DNA from: Bacilli bacterium | GTDB lineage: Bacteria > Bacillota_I > Bacilli_A > Haloplasmatales > Haloplasmataceae | Assembly: GCA_012513195.1 (NCBI GenBank) | Contig: JAAZCR010000272.1 | Location: 1-6,118, forward strand | Direction of reading: 5' to 3' | Length of the DNA: 6,118 nt | Shown here: in pieces, positions 5,699-6,118 of the stretch | Numbering within the stretch: position 1 is the first letter of the stretch | How the letters are laid out: every line of letters begins with the position of its first letter | The notes under the pieces: model-generated | Databases searched by the model: none | What the model was told of the DNA's origin: nothing | What the model saw: only the letters and a program-made list of their open reading frames with translations | Made by a program: the position numbers and the translations under genes

Positions 5699-6118
5699 CT
5701 AGCTGAGCAGTAATAACATCGGATCACTTAAGTATTCACGTAAGCGAGCGAGGAATCTTCCAGCATCGCCACCATCGATGATACGATGATCATAACTTAA
5801 GGAGATTGGTAACATATCGCGAATCACGATTTCATCGTTTTCCACGACAGGTTTCGTTTGAATAATACCGATGCCTAAAATGGCACTTTCAGGATAACGA
5901 ATTATTGGAGTACCAAAAGATAATCCCGCTGCTCCATAGTTTGTAATTGTAAATGTACCATCTTGCAGTTTATCTAAACCGATGGAGCGATCTCTTGCTT
6001 TAGACGATAGTTCTTGGATTTCTCGCGCGATATCAAAGATACCCAATTTATCCGCATTCTTAATTACTGGTACAATTAAGCCATCTTCAGTGTCAACAGC
6101 GATACCGATGTTAAAGTA
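5699..6118 (-). CDS. pdhC: Pyruvate dehydrogenase E2, C-terminal catalytic part (partial)
   Basis: The last 139 residues of a dihydrolipoamide acetyltransferase, the core of the pyruvate dehydrogenase complex, which moves the acetyl group from lipoyl to CoA. The frame is open to the window edge, so the gene continues past 6118; the TTG at 6046 is an internal leucine, not a start. Visible motifs are YFNIGIAVDTEDGLIVPVIK (1-20), TFTITNYGAAG (55-65), FGTPII and YPESAILGIG (68-84), and the active site SYDHRIIDGG (108-117) with His111 and Asp115. The wording around FGTPII/ILGIG/DHRIIDGGDAGRFL is that of PDH-type E2 rather than branched-chain or succinyl types. The lipoyl and peripheral-subunit binding domains lie outside the window. 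It ends in TAG, which overlaps the ribosome site of lpd, 9 bases before that gene. Confidence 0.93.
   Translation of the reverse strand, partial: YFNIGIAVDTEDGLIVPVIKNADKLGIFDIAREIQELSSKARDRSIGLDKLQDGTFTITNYGAAGLSFGTPIIRYPESAILGIGIIQTKPVVENDEIVIRDMLPISLSYDHRIIDGGDAGRFLARLREYLSDPMLLLLS

Overview
The window looks like chromosomal DNA from a very AT-rich bacterium of the Firmicutes/Mollicutes side of the tree. The signs are consensus sigma-70/sigma-A type promoters, strong AAGGAG ribosome sites, a lipoprotein amino-acid binding protein, and a PDH-type E2-E3 gene pair. All eight Trp codons in the three genes that contain Trp are TGG, no frame reads through TGA, and the five visible stops are four TAA and one TAG. 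This argues for the standard code rather than the Mycoplasma/Spiroplasma code. An Acholeplasma/Izemoplasma/Haloplasma-like lineage or another low-GC Firmicute fits; this placement is inference.

Layout. Bases 1-982, minus strand: a polar amino-acid ABC transporter, with a lipoprotein binding protein followed by the first 55 codons of its permease, which starts at GTG. Its promoter is a perfect TTGACA-17-TATAAT. Bases 983-1242: a divergent control region with that promoter, a plus-strand promoter and a CcpA cre-like palindrome. Bases 1243-2232, plus strand: lipoate-protein ligase (lplA) with its own terminator. Bases 2233-2883: a 651-base stretch without an intact gene. It holds two hairpin terminators and possible scraps of a decayed minus-strand reading frame. 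Bases 2884-4200, minus strand: a three-helix membrane protein with a GLUG-type beta-helix repeat domain, under its own promoter. Bases 4310-6118, minus strand: the end of a pyruvate dehydrogenase operon, with the catalytic domain of E2 (pdhC), then E3 (dihydrolipoyl dehydrogenase, lpd), then a terminator.

How the genes connect. LplA attaches scavenged lipoate to lipoyl domains. E2 carries lipoyl domains (N-terminal part outside the window) and E3 reoxidises the dihydrolipoyl group. Cofactor loading and cofactor use therefore sit about 2 kb apart, on opposite strands and in separate transcription units. The GLUG protein lies between them and has no visible functional link to either.

The most notable observation is in lpd. 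The annotated frame stops at TAA (4343-4345) just after EASL, but the same frame continues for ten codons reading AIDKPIHALK before a second TAA. That is the shape of the conserved E3 C-terminus, so the first stop looks like a recent nonsense substitution, a sequencing error, or a read-through site. No clearly new multi-gene system is visible. The GLUG membrane protein is the least explained gene.
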